Shown here: in pieces, positions 10,186 to 23,380 of the stretch
Layout: every line of letters begins with the position of its first letter
Numbering within the stretch: position 1 is the first letter of the stretch
Assembly: GCA_004802705.1 (NCBI GenBank)
Contig: SGPL01000191.1
Span: 1-55,299 of the forward strand
DNA: 55,299 nucleotides
Reading direction: 5' to 3'
Origin: Bondarzewia mesenterica
Lineage: Eukaryota > Basidiomycota > Agaricomycetes > Russulales > Bondarzewiaceae
Program-made: the position numbers and the translations under genes
The notes under the pieces: model-generated
The model's database searches: none
Told to the model about the DNA's origin: nothing
Seen by the model: only the letters and a program-made list of their open reading frames with translations

Positions 10186-13100
10186 ATGACCGTCGACACG
10201 AGTCTCCAGAGTAGCGACGCTGTTCCTACGATTACCACCCGTCCCCTTGTCATTCACGTTGGACAAAGTAGAGTGCGCATATATCATCTTCTTTTCGTGT
10301 CGCGAGTCAAAGCTGACACCCGTCCATGGCAGGTATCCTTCCCCGTTTCGACGGAAGTAGACCAGTGGATCGCGGCAGAGGTCCTCAGAGACGACTTCGT
10401 TCACGCGCAATCCACCATAGACAACGCTGTAGAATTGGAAGATGAGACGCAAGCGATGATTTTGCTGCATGCAAGTTTTCTTGGTTTCGCTGCCGAGAAA
10501 GTGAACTCCGGGGATGCGCCCGTAGATGCGGACGGTGATTCCCCGTCGCGTAAGGCCCGCCTCATGGTCCTCCTCAAGGCGATTTCACACTTCTTTTCCA
10601 TATACCTTGCCGATATCGATATCCATTCCCTCGTCTCCACGTTCGACGTCGACACGCGAAGTCGGTTTTATCTTCGTTCTTCCTTGCGTACGCGACACTC
10701 CAACAATATGAAATTGCTGACGTTCCTCGGCTTCCGACACCTTCTCTGCTTAAGGATGCCGCTGCGGGGAATGCTTCCGTTTACGCGCTTTTCGGTGGAC
10801 AGGGCATCAACGAGGTCTATTTTGATGAGTTGCAGTCCTTATACGACATCTACAAGCCTTTCGTCGCATCTTTTCTCGAGACTGCTGTCCTGGAAGTTCT
10901 GAAGCCTCTCACGGAAGCTCACCAATCAACATCGTTCTACTCCCATGGCCTTGATGTCATTGCTTGGCTCAAGGGTACCGCACCTGTCCCACCTGTTTCC
11001 TATCTCGCTTCGGTCCCGGTATCTTTCCCCCTGATCTGTCTTACCCAACTCACACAATTCCTCACCGCGTCGCGCGTGTCAGGATTGTCACCTGCTGAGT
11101 TTAGCTCGCGCATGGCTGGTGCTACTGGTCATTCTCAAGGTCTCGTGACGGCGCTTTGCATCTCCGCGTCCGCTGACGACGCGTCTTACTTGGAAAATGC
11201 GCTGAAGGGCCTCAGATGGTCGTTCTTCGCGGCTTTGCGCAGCCAGCAAGCGTTCCCCGTTCTTGCGCTTGAGCCAAGCATTGTCGAGGATGCGGTCGAA
11301 AGCGGGGAAGGGTCACCGACACCCATGTTGTCGGTTGTCGGATTGCAGCTCAAGGATCTCGAGGCTCATGTAGCGAAGACGAACAAGCATCTCCCGGAGA
11401 ACTCGAAGCTGTGCATCTCCCTTCACAACGGCACCAAGGCGTTCGTCATCACTGGTCCCCCTCGTGCGTTGTACGGTTTGGTGACCAGCCTGAGGAAAGT
11501 ACGGGCCCCCAGTGGTCTTGACCAAAGCAAGGTCCCTTTCTCCCAGCGCAAGCCCGTGTTCTTTGTTCGTTTCCTCGTTGTGGGTGTTCCATACCACAGC
11601 GAGTATTTGCGCAGCGCGACGGAGAAGGTGTATGAGACGGATTTGAATGGTGAGGAGTTGTGGACGCCTGAGCAGTTGAGGATCCCAGTGTATCACACCG
11701 AAGACGGTCCGTCGTTGTCTTGATCGTTTCCAATACGCGATGACTATATGCGTTCTAATTTGCAGGTTCGGACCTTCGCAAGCTCACAACGAGCCTTACC
11801 CGTTCTATTTGCGACCAGGTCTTCACGTCGCCTCTGCATTGGCAAACGGCGACCGAATTTCCTGAGTCTGCCACCCATGCAATTGACTTCGGCCCTGGTG
11901 GTCTCAGCGGTATTGGACCTCTCACGGCGCGGAACCTTGATGGACGTGGAGTCCGTGTCATCGTCGTCGGTGACAAAGGCAAGGGTGATGCGGAGCTGTA
12001 CTCTATTCGCGGGGTCAAGTCTGAGGACTCATGGACCAAGAAGTGGTCTCCTTCGCTGGTAAAGACCAGGTATGTTACCAGATTGCCATTTATCTAGAGC
12101 ACTTCTTAAATTGTGTTTGCAGTGACGGCAAGATTCACATCGACACTCCCTTTACTCGCCTTCTTGGAAAGCCCCCAATCATGGTCGCAGGTATGACCCC
12201 CACAACAGTGAAGGCTGGCTTCGTCTCCGCTGTTCTCAACGCTGGTTACCACGTCGAGCTTGCTGGTGGAGGGCATTACTCCCCAGCCGCACTTCGCGCG
12301 AAAATTGCAGAGATTCAGTCCAAGGTCCCGGCCGTGTCGGTATAACCTTGAACTCGCTCTATATCAACCCTCGCCAGTTCACCTTCCAATTCCCGTTGTG
12401 GCAAGAGATGCGCAAGGAAGGCTTGCCCATCGAGGGCTTCTGCGTTGCTGCTGGTATTCCCACCACCGACAAGGCGAACGAGATCATCGAGGGTCTCACT
12501 AATGCTGGTATCCGCCATGTCGCGTTCAAGCCCGGTTCTGTTGATGGTATCCGTCAAGTCGTGAACATCGCTGCCGCCAACCCTCATTTCCCTATTCTGT
12601 TACAATGGACGGGTGGTCGTGCAGGCGGTCATCATTCTTGCGAGGACTTCCACCAACCTATCTTGTCGACATACCGCGCTATCCGTCAGCAGAGCAACAT
12701 CTGCCTCATTGCTGGATCTGGCTTTGGTGGTGCCGACGATATCTGGCCCTACCTCACTGGTGATTGGTCAAAGGAATTCGGTGTTCAGCCTATGCCGTTC
12801 GACGGTTTCCTCTTCGGGAGCCGTGTCATGGTCGCGAAGGAGGCGCATACCAGCTCGTCCGTCAAGGACTTGATCGTGGCTGCGGCCGGTGTCGACGATG
12901 CCAAGTGGGAGGGTACCTATAACAAGGAGACTGGAGGGATCCTTACCGTCCGGTCTGAGCTTGGTGAACCCATCCACAAGGTTGCGACGCGCGCGGTGAA
13001 ACTATGGAAGGAGTTTGATGACACTGTGTTCAAACTTCCGCGAGAGAAACGCGTGGCTTGGCTCAACGAGCATCGCGCAGACGTTATCAAGAAGCTCAAC

Positions 13101-16100
13101 AAGGATTACGCGAAGCCCTGGTTTGGATGGAAGAAGGATGGGTCAGTGGTGGAGGACATTGGAGACATGACCTACGAGGAGACGGTGCTGCGTCTAGTGC
13201 GCCTGATGTATGTTGCGCACCAGGAGCGCTGGATTGACCTCTCCTTGAGGAACATGACGGGAGACTGGTTGAGGCGGGTAGAAGAGAGGTTCGCGGGCGT
13301 GAATGGTGGGGGACCAAAGGCGTCAATCCTCCAATCGTACACGTCCCTCGACAAGCCGAGCGCGTTCGTGCAAGAGTTTTTCAAACAGTACCCTTTCGCT
13401 ACGGAGCAGCTACTTGCTTCGGAGGACAAGGCGTATTTCTTGACAATCGCTCAGAGGCCGAGCCAGAAGCCTGTTCCATTCATCCCTGTTCTTGATGCCT
13501 CGTTCGACGTGTGGTTTAAGAAGGTCCGTTCTTCATCCTGACCACTGTTGATATCTACTAAAACAAACAATTTCAGGACTCTCTTTGGGCTGCGGAGGAC
13601 ATCGATGCCGTTTTCGACCAAGATCCTCAGCGAGTATGCATTCTGCAGGGTCCAGTTGCCGTCAAACACGCGATAGTCAAGGACGAGCCCATAAAGGAGA
13701 TGCTGGACAATATCACGTCTGTCTTGGTCGAAAGACTTGTTCAGCGTTTGTACGCAGGTGACGCGAGCAAAGTGCCTACCATTGACTACCTTGGATTCAA
13801 ACCAACTGCTTTCCCTGCCATTCCCTGTCTAAAGGTCGAAAAGCAAGAGGACCAGGTCGTGTTCTCGTTCAGCTCTGTTCCCCAGAAGGACTCGTGGCTC
13901 CACTTCCTCGCTGGTTCCCAGCTGAATTGGTGGCACGCTATCTTGTCTCCTGCGACTATCGTCCAGGGCACTTCGTACGTCGACAACCCTCTCCGTCGCC
14001 TCTTCTCTCCTCGCCTCGGTCAAAAGGTCGTCGTCGGGACCGCTGCGGGAGCCCCGATCTCTGTGACTCTGTATGGTGCTGCGCGTTCCTTCGGTGAACA
14101 GAGGGATGATTTCAAGGCGGTCGAGGTTGTTTACGATGAGAATATGCACCTCATCAATCTCACGCTATTCGAGTACCGTCGGGAGAACTCAGTGCCTCTT
14201 CATCTCCAGTTCCGTTACATCCCTTCCCAGCCTTATGCTCCCATCCACGAAATCGTCGAGGGCCGCAACAACCGCATCAAGGATTTCTATTGGCGTCTAT
14301 GGTTCGGCGACAATGAGACCCTGCCCGATATCAATGTCCGCGACACGTTCGCCGGTCCCCCTGTCACGATCTCTGCGGAGGACGTCGAGACTTTCTGTGC
14401 CGTCGTCGGCAACCAGCAGGAAGCGTTCAAGACCGCTCGCACTGATGAGGTTAAGGCGCCGATGGACTTCGCCATCGTGACTGGCTGGCAAGCTATCATG
14501 AAGGCGATCTTCCCTACAACTATTGATGGCGATTTGTTGAAACTGGTTCATTTATCCAACGGCTTCAAGGTGGTCACTGGTGCGAAGGCGCTCAAGGCTG
14601 GGGATGTGTGTCAGGCGGAGGCCAAGGTTACCGCCGTCATCAATAGTGATGCTGGAAAGACCGTCAAGGTTCAAGGCCACGTCTCATGCGACGGCGAGCC
14701 GGTTATCGAGGTCGTATCATCTTTCCTCTACCGTGGTCGGTTCACAGATTATGAGAACACGTTCGAGACTATCGAGGAGCCGGACTATCTTGTCGAGCTC
14801 ATCAACGACGCAGCAGTCGGCGTCCTTCAGTCGAAGGAGTGGTTTGAGTGGGATGACCCTTCAAAGCCTCTCCAGGCCGGCACTGGCCTCATCTTCTGTC
14901 TCAAGTCCGAGGTCACATACAAGGACAAGATCAACTACCGTTCCGTTGCTGTGTCCGGTGACGTCTTCGTCCGGGACCAATTGAAGCGCCTGGTCAAGGT
15001 CGGCTCCGTTGAGTTCGAGCGGGATGATTGTAAGGGCAATCCCGTCGTCGCTTACGTCCAGCGCAACGGGAGCCCTCAAGGCCTAACGTCGCCTCTGGTC
15101 AACGATGGTTATACCATGAGCGCTGCGTCTCCTGCCATCTTCGAATCTCCCCGTACGAATGAGCCCTACTCGAAGGTCTCCGGCGACTTCAACCCGATCC
15201 ATGTCAATCCCTATTTCTCTGATTACGCTTCCCTCCCTGGTACTATCACCCATGGCATGTGGTCCAGTGCTGCTACTCGTCGGTATGTCGAAAATGTTGC
15301 TGCCCAGGGTCGCCCAGACCGCGTACTTGCGTAAGTGTCACCGCCAGCTCGTTTTTTTTTGAGTGTGCAATTCACTATTTCTTGTTAGATATGACGTCGC
15401 TTTTGTTGGCATGATTCTGCCTGGCGACGAGCTCTCAGTTAAGATCAAGCACATTGGTATGCGAGACGGCAACATGGTCATTAAGGTCACGACTTCCAAT
15501 CAGCGCGGCGAAGAGGTTCTCGAGGGTACGGCGGAGGTCGCACAACCCAACACCGTCTATGTCTTCACTGGTCAAGGTTCGCAGGAGCCGGGAATGGGCA
15601 TGGACTTGTATAACACTTCACCTGCTGCCCGTGCTGTCTGGGAAGGGGCCGATTCGCACCTGCTCGCCGTATATGGATTCTCCATCGTCGAGATCGTTAA
15701 GGACAACCCCAAGGAGAAGACCATCCACTTTGGTGGTATTAAAGGTCAAGCCATTCGTCAGCGCTATATGGATATGACCTACGATACCATGGACAAGGAC
15801 GGTAACGTGAAGACTCTTCCCCTGTTCGCCGACATCAACGTCCGTACTCCGCAATACACTTTCAGCCACCCGTCCGGTCTTCTCTTCGCCACTCAATTTG
15901 CTCAGATTGCTCTCGTCGTTACGGAGAAGGCAGCGTTTGAGGACATGCGCTCCAAGGGAGTCGTCCAGCGCAACTGCGCCTTCGCCGGCCACTCGCTCGG
16001 CGAGTACTCTGCTCTCGCCTCTATCGCTGACGCTCTCCCCACGGCTTCACTGGTCGACGTCGTCTTTTACCGTGGTATTACCATGCAGCGTGCAGTAGAG

Positions 16101-19100
16101 CGGGACTCGCAAAACAGGTCCAACTACGCCATGTGTGCTGTGAACCCCAGTCGCATTTCGAAGACTTTCAATGATGCTGCTTTGCGCGAGGTTGTCGACA
16201 ACATCGCCCACAGTACGGGATGCCTCGTCGAGATCGTGAACTTCAACGTCGAGGTTAGTTATTGCACCCCGTCGTGACGTTGACTTTGTTCTGACTTCAG
16301 AGCCAGGGTCAACAATATGTCTGTGCCGGAGAATTGGTTGCTCTTCAGACTCTTACGAACGTCCTGAACTACCTCAAGGTTGAGAAAGTGGACATTGCCA
16401 AGGTTCGCGGCAACATTGGTCTTGAATTGTTCGTTATCTGACCTCGTCCTTTCAGCTGACCGAGATGTTCACCCTAGAGAAGGTCAAGGAGATGCTCAGC
16501 GAGATTGTTGATAATTGTTACAAGCGTGCCGAGGAACAGCGGAAGGTCGAGGGCCATATCAAGCTTGAACGAGGCTTCGCTACGATCCCTCTCCCTGGCA
16601 TCGATGTTCCCTTCCATTCGCGTTACCTCTGGGCCGGTGTCATGCCATTCCGTGCTTGTGAGTACTTTCAATCCACAGTATATCTGACTACCATCTCATT
16701 TCTCTCCAACCAGACCTCTCGAAGAAGATCAACGCTGCGCACCTGAACGCCGATATGCTCGAAGGCAAATACGTGCCCAACCTGGTCGCAAAGCCCTTCT
16801 CCGCTTCAAAGGAGTATGCTCAGCTCATCTACGATCAGACATCGTCCCCCCGCCTCAACAAAGTCTTGAACAAGTGGGACGAGGAGAACTGGGGAGGTGT
16901 CGAGCATCGCCAGAAGCTAGCTTACACTATCCTCGTCGAGCTCTTGGCCTATCAATTCGCTTCGCCTGTCCGATGGATCGAAACGCAGGACCTCCTCTTC
17001 AAGAAATACCAGTTCGAGCGCTTCGTTGAGCTTGGTCCCTCCCCTACATTAACTGGTATGGCCACGCGCACGCTGAAGGCTAAGTACGAGGTAGAAGACG
17101 ACTCCATGGGTCGTACCCGCGTCATCCTTTGTCACGCCAAGCATGGCAAGGAAATCTACTACCAGTTCGAAGATGAGCTCGAAGCTGCAGAGGCAGCATC
17201 TTCGCCTGTCGAAAACACTCCCTCCTCGGCTCCTGTCCCCGCGGCCGCGGCTGCCGCAGCTCCTGTCGTGGCGCCTTCTGGTCCAGCTACCAGCATTGAA
17301 GACATCCCCGTCAAGGCCATCGAGATCTTGGTCGCCATCGTTGCTCAGAAGCTGAAGAAGAAAGTCAATGAAGTGCCCTTGTCAAAGTCGATCAAAGACC
17401 TCGTCGGCGGCAAGTCGACCTTGCAGAACGAGATCCTGGGTGATTTGCAGTTGGAGTTTAGCTCCGCTCCCGAGAAGGGCGAAGAGCTGCCGCTTGAGGA
17501 GCTCGGTTCTGCTCTCGCTGTCGGCCACTCTGGCAGCCTGGGCAAGTACACGACTGGCGTTGTTTCTCGTCTTATCGGTTCGAAGATGCCCGGTGGTTTC
17601 AACTTGTCTGCGATCAAGAGCCATCTCTCGAAGACTTGGGGTTTGGGATCTTCTCGTGCTGACGGTGTTCTCTTGCTGGGAAGTACGATGGAACCTGCAA
17701 AACGCCTAGGATCGGAGGCCGAAGGCAAGGCCTGGCTCGACAGCGTTGTCGCGATTTATGCGCAACGTGCGGGCATTTCTCTGGCTCAGGGTGGTGCTGC
17801 GGGTGGAGGCGGCGCGTCTGGAGGCGGTGCTGTCATTAACAGTGAAGAGTTCTTGAAGTTCCAAGCCGAGCAGCAGCAGTTCGCAGAGCAGCACGTCGAG
17901 CTTTACATGCGCTATTTGAAACGCGACTCTCGTGCTGGTGACATCGCGTTCGACAAGGAGAAGGCGAACTCGGCAGCTCTTCAGGCGAGGCTTGACAGCA
18001 TCACCAAGGAGCATGGCGATACCTACATCGACGGTATTCAGCCCGCTTTTGATCCTCTCAAGGCACGCCACTTCGACTCGTCCTGGAACTGGGTTCGTCA
18101 AGACGCACTGCTCATGTTCTACGACATCATCTTCGGACGCCTCACTACTGTCGATCGCGAGATCACTGCACGTTGCATTGCCATCATGAACAGGGCCGAT
18201 CCCGAGCTCATCAAATATATGCAGCACGTCATTGACCAAGTTGACGCATCCCGTAGCGAGACGTATTCTCTGGCGAAGAAGTTCGGTCAGCAGTTGATCG
18301 ATAACTGCCATGAGGTTGTTGGCCAGCCCCCATTATACAAAGATGGTGAGTCATGACGCTGCATTTCCTTCTTAATACCGCATCTAATTTCCTCTCAGTG
18401 ACATTCCCGACTGCGCCCCACACCGAAGTCAATGCGAAGGGCGACATCGTCTACTCCGAGATCGTCCGCGAGAATGTTCGCAAGCTTGAGGCATACGTCG
18501 AGGAGATGGCAACTACGAACAACATCTCTGGATCCGTCAATATCCAGAAGATCCAGGACGACGTTCTCAAGCTCTGGACCGTGGTCAAGTCACAGCCAGA
18601 GATTAGTGTCGAGCAGAAGAACCGCATTAAGGCCCTATACGAAGGCGTAGTGCGTTCTCTCCGTAAGACTCCTGAAGCTCGTCCTCGTCCAGGGGCTCCT
18701 CGCAGCCGGCGGTCATCTTCACAGTTCCTCAGACCCCAGGTTTCTGGCGTTGCTTCTGTCTCCGCTGACAAGGTTCCCCTTCTCCACTTAAAACGCAAGG
18801 TCGGCACGAACTGGGAATACAGTAGCAACTTGACGGGTGTCTACCTTGACGTCCTGCATGAAATTGCTACATCCGGAACGACCTTCAAGGATAAGAATGC
18901 ACTTCTTACTGGTGTCGGCAAGGGATCCATCGGCGTCGAAATCCTGAAGGGCTTGCTATCTGGTGGTGCTCATGTCGTTATCACGACTTCCCGCTACAGC
19001 CGCGCCACTGTGGAATACTATCAGGGCATCTTCCAGCGCTTCGGCAGCCGTGGATCAGCTCTCACCGTCGTTCCTTTCAACCAGGGCTCCAAGCAGGACG

Positions 19101-22100
19101 TTGAGGCCCTTGTTGATTACATTTTCGCAACACTCGGGCTCGATCTCGACTACATTCTTCCTTTCGCTGCTGTGCCAGAGAATGGCCGCGAGATCGATGG
19201 TCTCGATGACAAGTCCGAACTTGCTCATCGTATCATGTTGGTTAACCTCCTGCGCCTCTTGGGTGCTGTCAAGACCAAAAAGGCTAGCCGCAACTTCGTC
19301 ACACGTCCCACTCAGGTCATCCTCCCCCTATCTCCCAACCACGGCCTGTTCGGCAACGACGGTTTGTACTCAGAGTCTAAGATTTCTTTGGAGACCTTAT
19401 TCCAGCGCTGGAATTCCGAGAGTTGGGGCGAGTACCTTTGTTTGGCCGGTGCAGTTATCGGGTGAGCGATATCATTTTCATAAGTACACACGTTGTCGCT
19501 GAATCCGAATTTCTTGCGTAGATGGACCCGTGGTACTGGTCTGATGGATGCGACAAACATGGTCGCGCAGGATGTCGAGACGCATGGCGTTCGCACTTTC
19601 TCTGCAAAAGAGATGGCGTTCAACATCCTTGGCCTCATGCATCCTTTGCTCTTCAGTATCACCCAGGTCGAGCCCATCTGGGCCGATCTTAGTGGTGGGA
19701 TGGATCGCCTAGCTGATTTCGCGGAGATTACGACTCGCATCCGTCTTGATGTCAACAAGAAAGCGGAACTTCGTCGCGCAATCACGAGAGACAACTCGGC
19801 TGAATTTAAGGTCATCAACGGTGTCGAAGCCGAGCGTGTCCTCCAAACGGTCAACGTCACCCCTCGCGCCAACTTCCGATTCGAGTTCCCGCAACTGGAG
19901 CCTGCTGAATCATTCGAACATCTTTCCAAGTTGCGCGATGTTATCGATCTCGAGAAGACGATCGTCATCACCGGGTTTGCCGAAGTGGGACCATGGGGAA
20001 GCTCCCGTACTCGTTGGGAAATGGAGGTAAGAGGCGAGTTCACGTTGGAGGGGTGCATCGAGATGGCTTGGATGATGGGCTACATCAAACACTTCGATGG
20101 ACGTTTGAAGGATGGGTCTTTGCATGTTGGTTGGGTTGACGCGAAAACCGGGGAGCCTATTGACGATAAGGATGTCCGGGCGAAGTACGAGAAGGAAATC
20201 CGCGAGCATGCTGGTGTGCGCTTGATCGGTGAGTATCTGACTGCTGTTTGATATCTGGGGCCACCACTCATCTGTTCATCATAGAGCCCGAATTGTTCCG
20301 CGGCTATGACCCGAAGCGCAAGGTCTTTAATCAGGAAATTGAGCTGACGCACGATCTTGAGGCGCTTGAAGTATCTGAGGACGAGGCCACGAAGTTCAAG
20401 AACGAGCACGGCGAGAAATGCGATGCCTGGGCAGGTGAGGGCGGTCAATGGTTCGTCAAGTTCAAGAAGGGCGTGCGCATCTTCGTCCCGAAGTCCTTCA
20501 CTTTCAGCCGTCAAGTCGGCGGCCAAATTCCGACTGGGTGGAATGCGGGTCGCTACGGTATTCCTGAGGATATCATTGCTCAAACCGACCGCACATCGCT
20601 GTGGGCCCTCGTTTGTACCGCGGAGGCATTAATCAGCTCAGGTATCACTGATCCCTACGAGCTGTATCAGCACATGCACCCTTCGGAAGTAGGGTCTAGT
20701 CTTGGCAGTGGCATGGGTGGTATGGAGAGTCTTGCACAGATGTTCAAGGATCGCCGCGAGGAGAAGGACGTTCAGAACGACATTCTCCAGGAGACGTGCG
20801 TTTTTGGTTATTGCTTCCTACTCGACTCATACTGATATTTTCCACTAGCTTCATCAATACGACGGCTGGTTGGGTTAATTTGTTACTTCTTTCGTCCAGT
20901 GGTCCTATCAAGATCCCTGTTGGTGCTTGGTATGTAGACGCGGTGATTTTCAAGTCTCATTGATGCTCAATGTCAATATTCTCTCAGCGCAACTGCACTA
21001 CAGTCAATCGAGATCGCTTGCGACACACTCTTATCCGGCAAGGCGAAGGTCATGATTGCCGGAGGCTTTGACGACCTTTCGGAAGAAGGCTCCTTCGAGT
21101 TTGCCAACATGAAGGCCACCTCCAATTCGGAAACCGAGTTCGCGATGGGAAGAGAGCCGACGGAGATGTCTAGGCCGGCAACCACGACTCGTTCTGGATT
21201 CATGGAGGCTCAAGGTACCGGTGTGCACGTCGTCATGAGTGCCAAGACTGCTCTTGAACTCGGAGCACCTATACGCGGGATTATTGCATTCACCTCTACT
21301 TCTACCGATAAGGCCGGGAGGTCTGTTCCCGCTCCTGGTAGCGGTGCGCTTACCATCGGCAGAGAGGTACAGTCAAAGTACCCGATGCCCATCTTGGACT
21401 TGGCATACCGCTCTCGTCAGCTGGACTTCCGCCGCAAGCAGATCTCTGAGTGGCTTTCGCACGAACAGGCACAACTCAAGGACGAGCTCGAGTATCGCCA
21501 GAGCCAAGGTGACGCGCCCGATGAGGAATACTTCGCATCTCGTATCGCAGATCTCGAGGCTGAGGCGAAACGTCAAGAACGGGACGCGTTAGCAACGTAC
21601 GGTATGCTTGAGGGAACGGATCCTCGTATTGCTCCTTTGCGTCGGGCTCTTGCCGTGTGGGGCTTGACGGCTGATGATATCGGTGTCCTTTCAATCCATG
21701 GTACCAGCACTGGAGCGAACGAGGCTAACGAGACCCACTTGTGGAATGACGTCTTCACCAACATCCGCCGAACACCAGGAAACGCCGTGCCCATCATGGC
21801 ACAAAAGAGCCTGGTTGGTCACTCCAAGGGTGGTTCCGCAGCTTGGCAGATGGCTGGTCTTTTGCAGACCGTCATCAGTGGCATTGTTCCTGGAAACCGC
21901 AACAATGACAACGTCGATGCCATGTTCCAGCATTATTCGTACTTGATGTTCCCTTCCAAAACGATTCACACAGATGGCATTCGTGCGGGTGTCATGGTAA
22001 GTGGAACTCACTGTCATCTTGACTTCCACCTTTTCCTGACCTTCTATTCCACCAGTCCTCTTTCGGTTTCGGTCAAGTCGGTGGTACCGCCCTTGTCGTC

Positions 22101-22897
22101 AACCCTCGTTACCTGTTCGCTGCGCTTGAGCCCTCCTTCTACGAGGCTTACAAGGCGCGCAACCGTGTCCGCTACGCACAATCGTACAAGGCGATGTCGG
22201 AGATGATGATCACTAACTCTCTCGTCAAGATCAAGGAAGGGACGCCTTACTCCAAGGAACTTGAGCGCTCTGTTCTGCTCAACTCTCTGGCTCGTGCCAC
22301 CCTTGACAAGAAGACCAACAGCTACAAGTACACGGACAAGCTTGAGACTCAATTCAAGCCTGACTTTTCCAATGTGAAGGCTGTTGAACAGTCTCTGAAG
22401 GCAAACGCGTCGACGTCTGGAGTTGGTGTAGATCAAGGTTTGTATTTTCGACCTGCTCCTCTACTCCTAGTACTGATTCATGATGACAGAGTTGATCTCT
22501 GCTGTGCCATCGGGCAACCCGACCTTCGTTGCGCGCAACTTCACTGATGCCGAGATCGCATACTGCCGCTCGCAACCGTCACCTCCAGCGTCCTTCGCTG
22601 CTCGATGGGTTGGCAAGGAGGCTGTTTTCAAGTCTTTGGGCGTGACTTCCAAGGGTGCCGCGGCCGCCATGAAAGATATCGAGATTCTTCCGAACGAGGC
22701 TGGAGTACCTACGGTCGCGCTGCACGGGGAAGCGAAGGCTGCGGCTGAGAGCAAGGGTGTTAGCAATGTCCATCTATCGCTGAGCCATTCTGAGGTAAGA
22801 TTTTCCCAGTGTCGCTTTCTCAATCCATCACTAACTCGACTCCCCTTCCAATCAGACTGTCGCCATCGCATTTGCCCAAGCTGAGGGCTCCGCATAA
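10186..22897 (+). CDS. single-chain (beta-alpha fused) fatty acid synthase
   Basis: This cytosolic type I fatty acid synthase makes palmitoyl/stearoyl-CoA from acetyl- and malonyl-CoA. Seventeen exons fit, all but one phase-consistent on consensus splice sites (exon 1 ends at a weaker GTGCGC donor). Allowing two missing bases they give about 3,940 residues. Domains in order: acetyltransferase (GHSQG near 294), enoyl reductase (IMVAGMTPT near 606; GGRAGGHHS), dehydratase hot-dog region ([10 protein letters not shown]), malonyl/palmitoyl transferase ([10 protein letters not shown] near 1841). Then the alpha part without a break: ACP (DLVGGKST, Ser near 2264), ketoreductase ([10 protein letters not shown] near 2745), ketosynthase (Cys in PVGACATA near 3361, [13 protein letters not shown]) and phosphopantetheinyl transferase at the C-terminus (GVGVDQELI). 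The beta-alpha join is around 16900-16970. In yeast these are two genes; fusion is known in basidiomycetes. The frame shifts by one base near 10660 and again near 12334, so the gene as written does not translate through. Confidence 0.93.
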
Positions 22898-23380
22898 TTA
22901 TAACCAGTTTGTCACGGACTTGATGTTTTATGCTTTGATGATACCTCGCATTGTTTTCTTTCTTTCTGTTTCAATACGTTTGCTACGTCTTAATCCTCCA
23001 TACGCTCTGTACGAGTACACTGAACACGATAGAATAATGTCAATTTCGTTTTCTCTCTCAAACTTCGGCATCGCTGAGTGCAGAAGGCAGCGCGCCAACC
23101 AAGCATGCAATCTATAAACTGTGTTCTAGTGCTATCCAAATGCACCATTTGGACTGTCCGGCATGTCGATTCGGGTGCTAACCAAGTCTGAAGTCCTCCC
23201 CCCATCGGTTTGCGGGGTGATTGATATCAGGGATTCTATTGATGGTGACAAGGTATGAATGTATGACTCACAACAACTTCGAAAAGTGGTCTACTGAATA
23301 GTTTATATGTAACATGACTCTAAGACGACCAGACCACCAGGGGATGCTAGGTTCTACGGAAAATAACTCATCTGTTTTTG
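22898..23380. other. intergenic between convergent genes
   Basis: This is 3' flank of the fatty acid synthase and of MFS gene A. It is A/T-rich after the TAA at 22895-22897, as expected for a polyadenylation region. No gene is seen. Confidence 0.5.

Noticed and set aside
10631..10661. Tiny intron as an explanation for the first FAS frame change
   Set aside because: It would be about 30-35 nt, below every other intron in the window, has no branch site, and would remove residues expected in the family. A missing base is simpler, though not proven.
17706..18311. 201-codon minus-strand frame
   Set aside because: It is a shadow within the alpha part of the fatty acid synthase, which is conserved on the other strand.
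16714..18345. Separate FAS1 and FAS2 genes
   Set aside because: There is no stop, promoter-like gap or new start between the beta and alpha parts; one exon spans the join.
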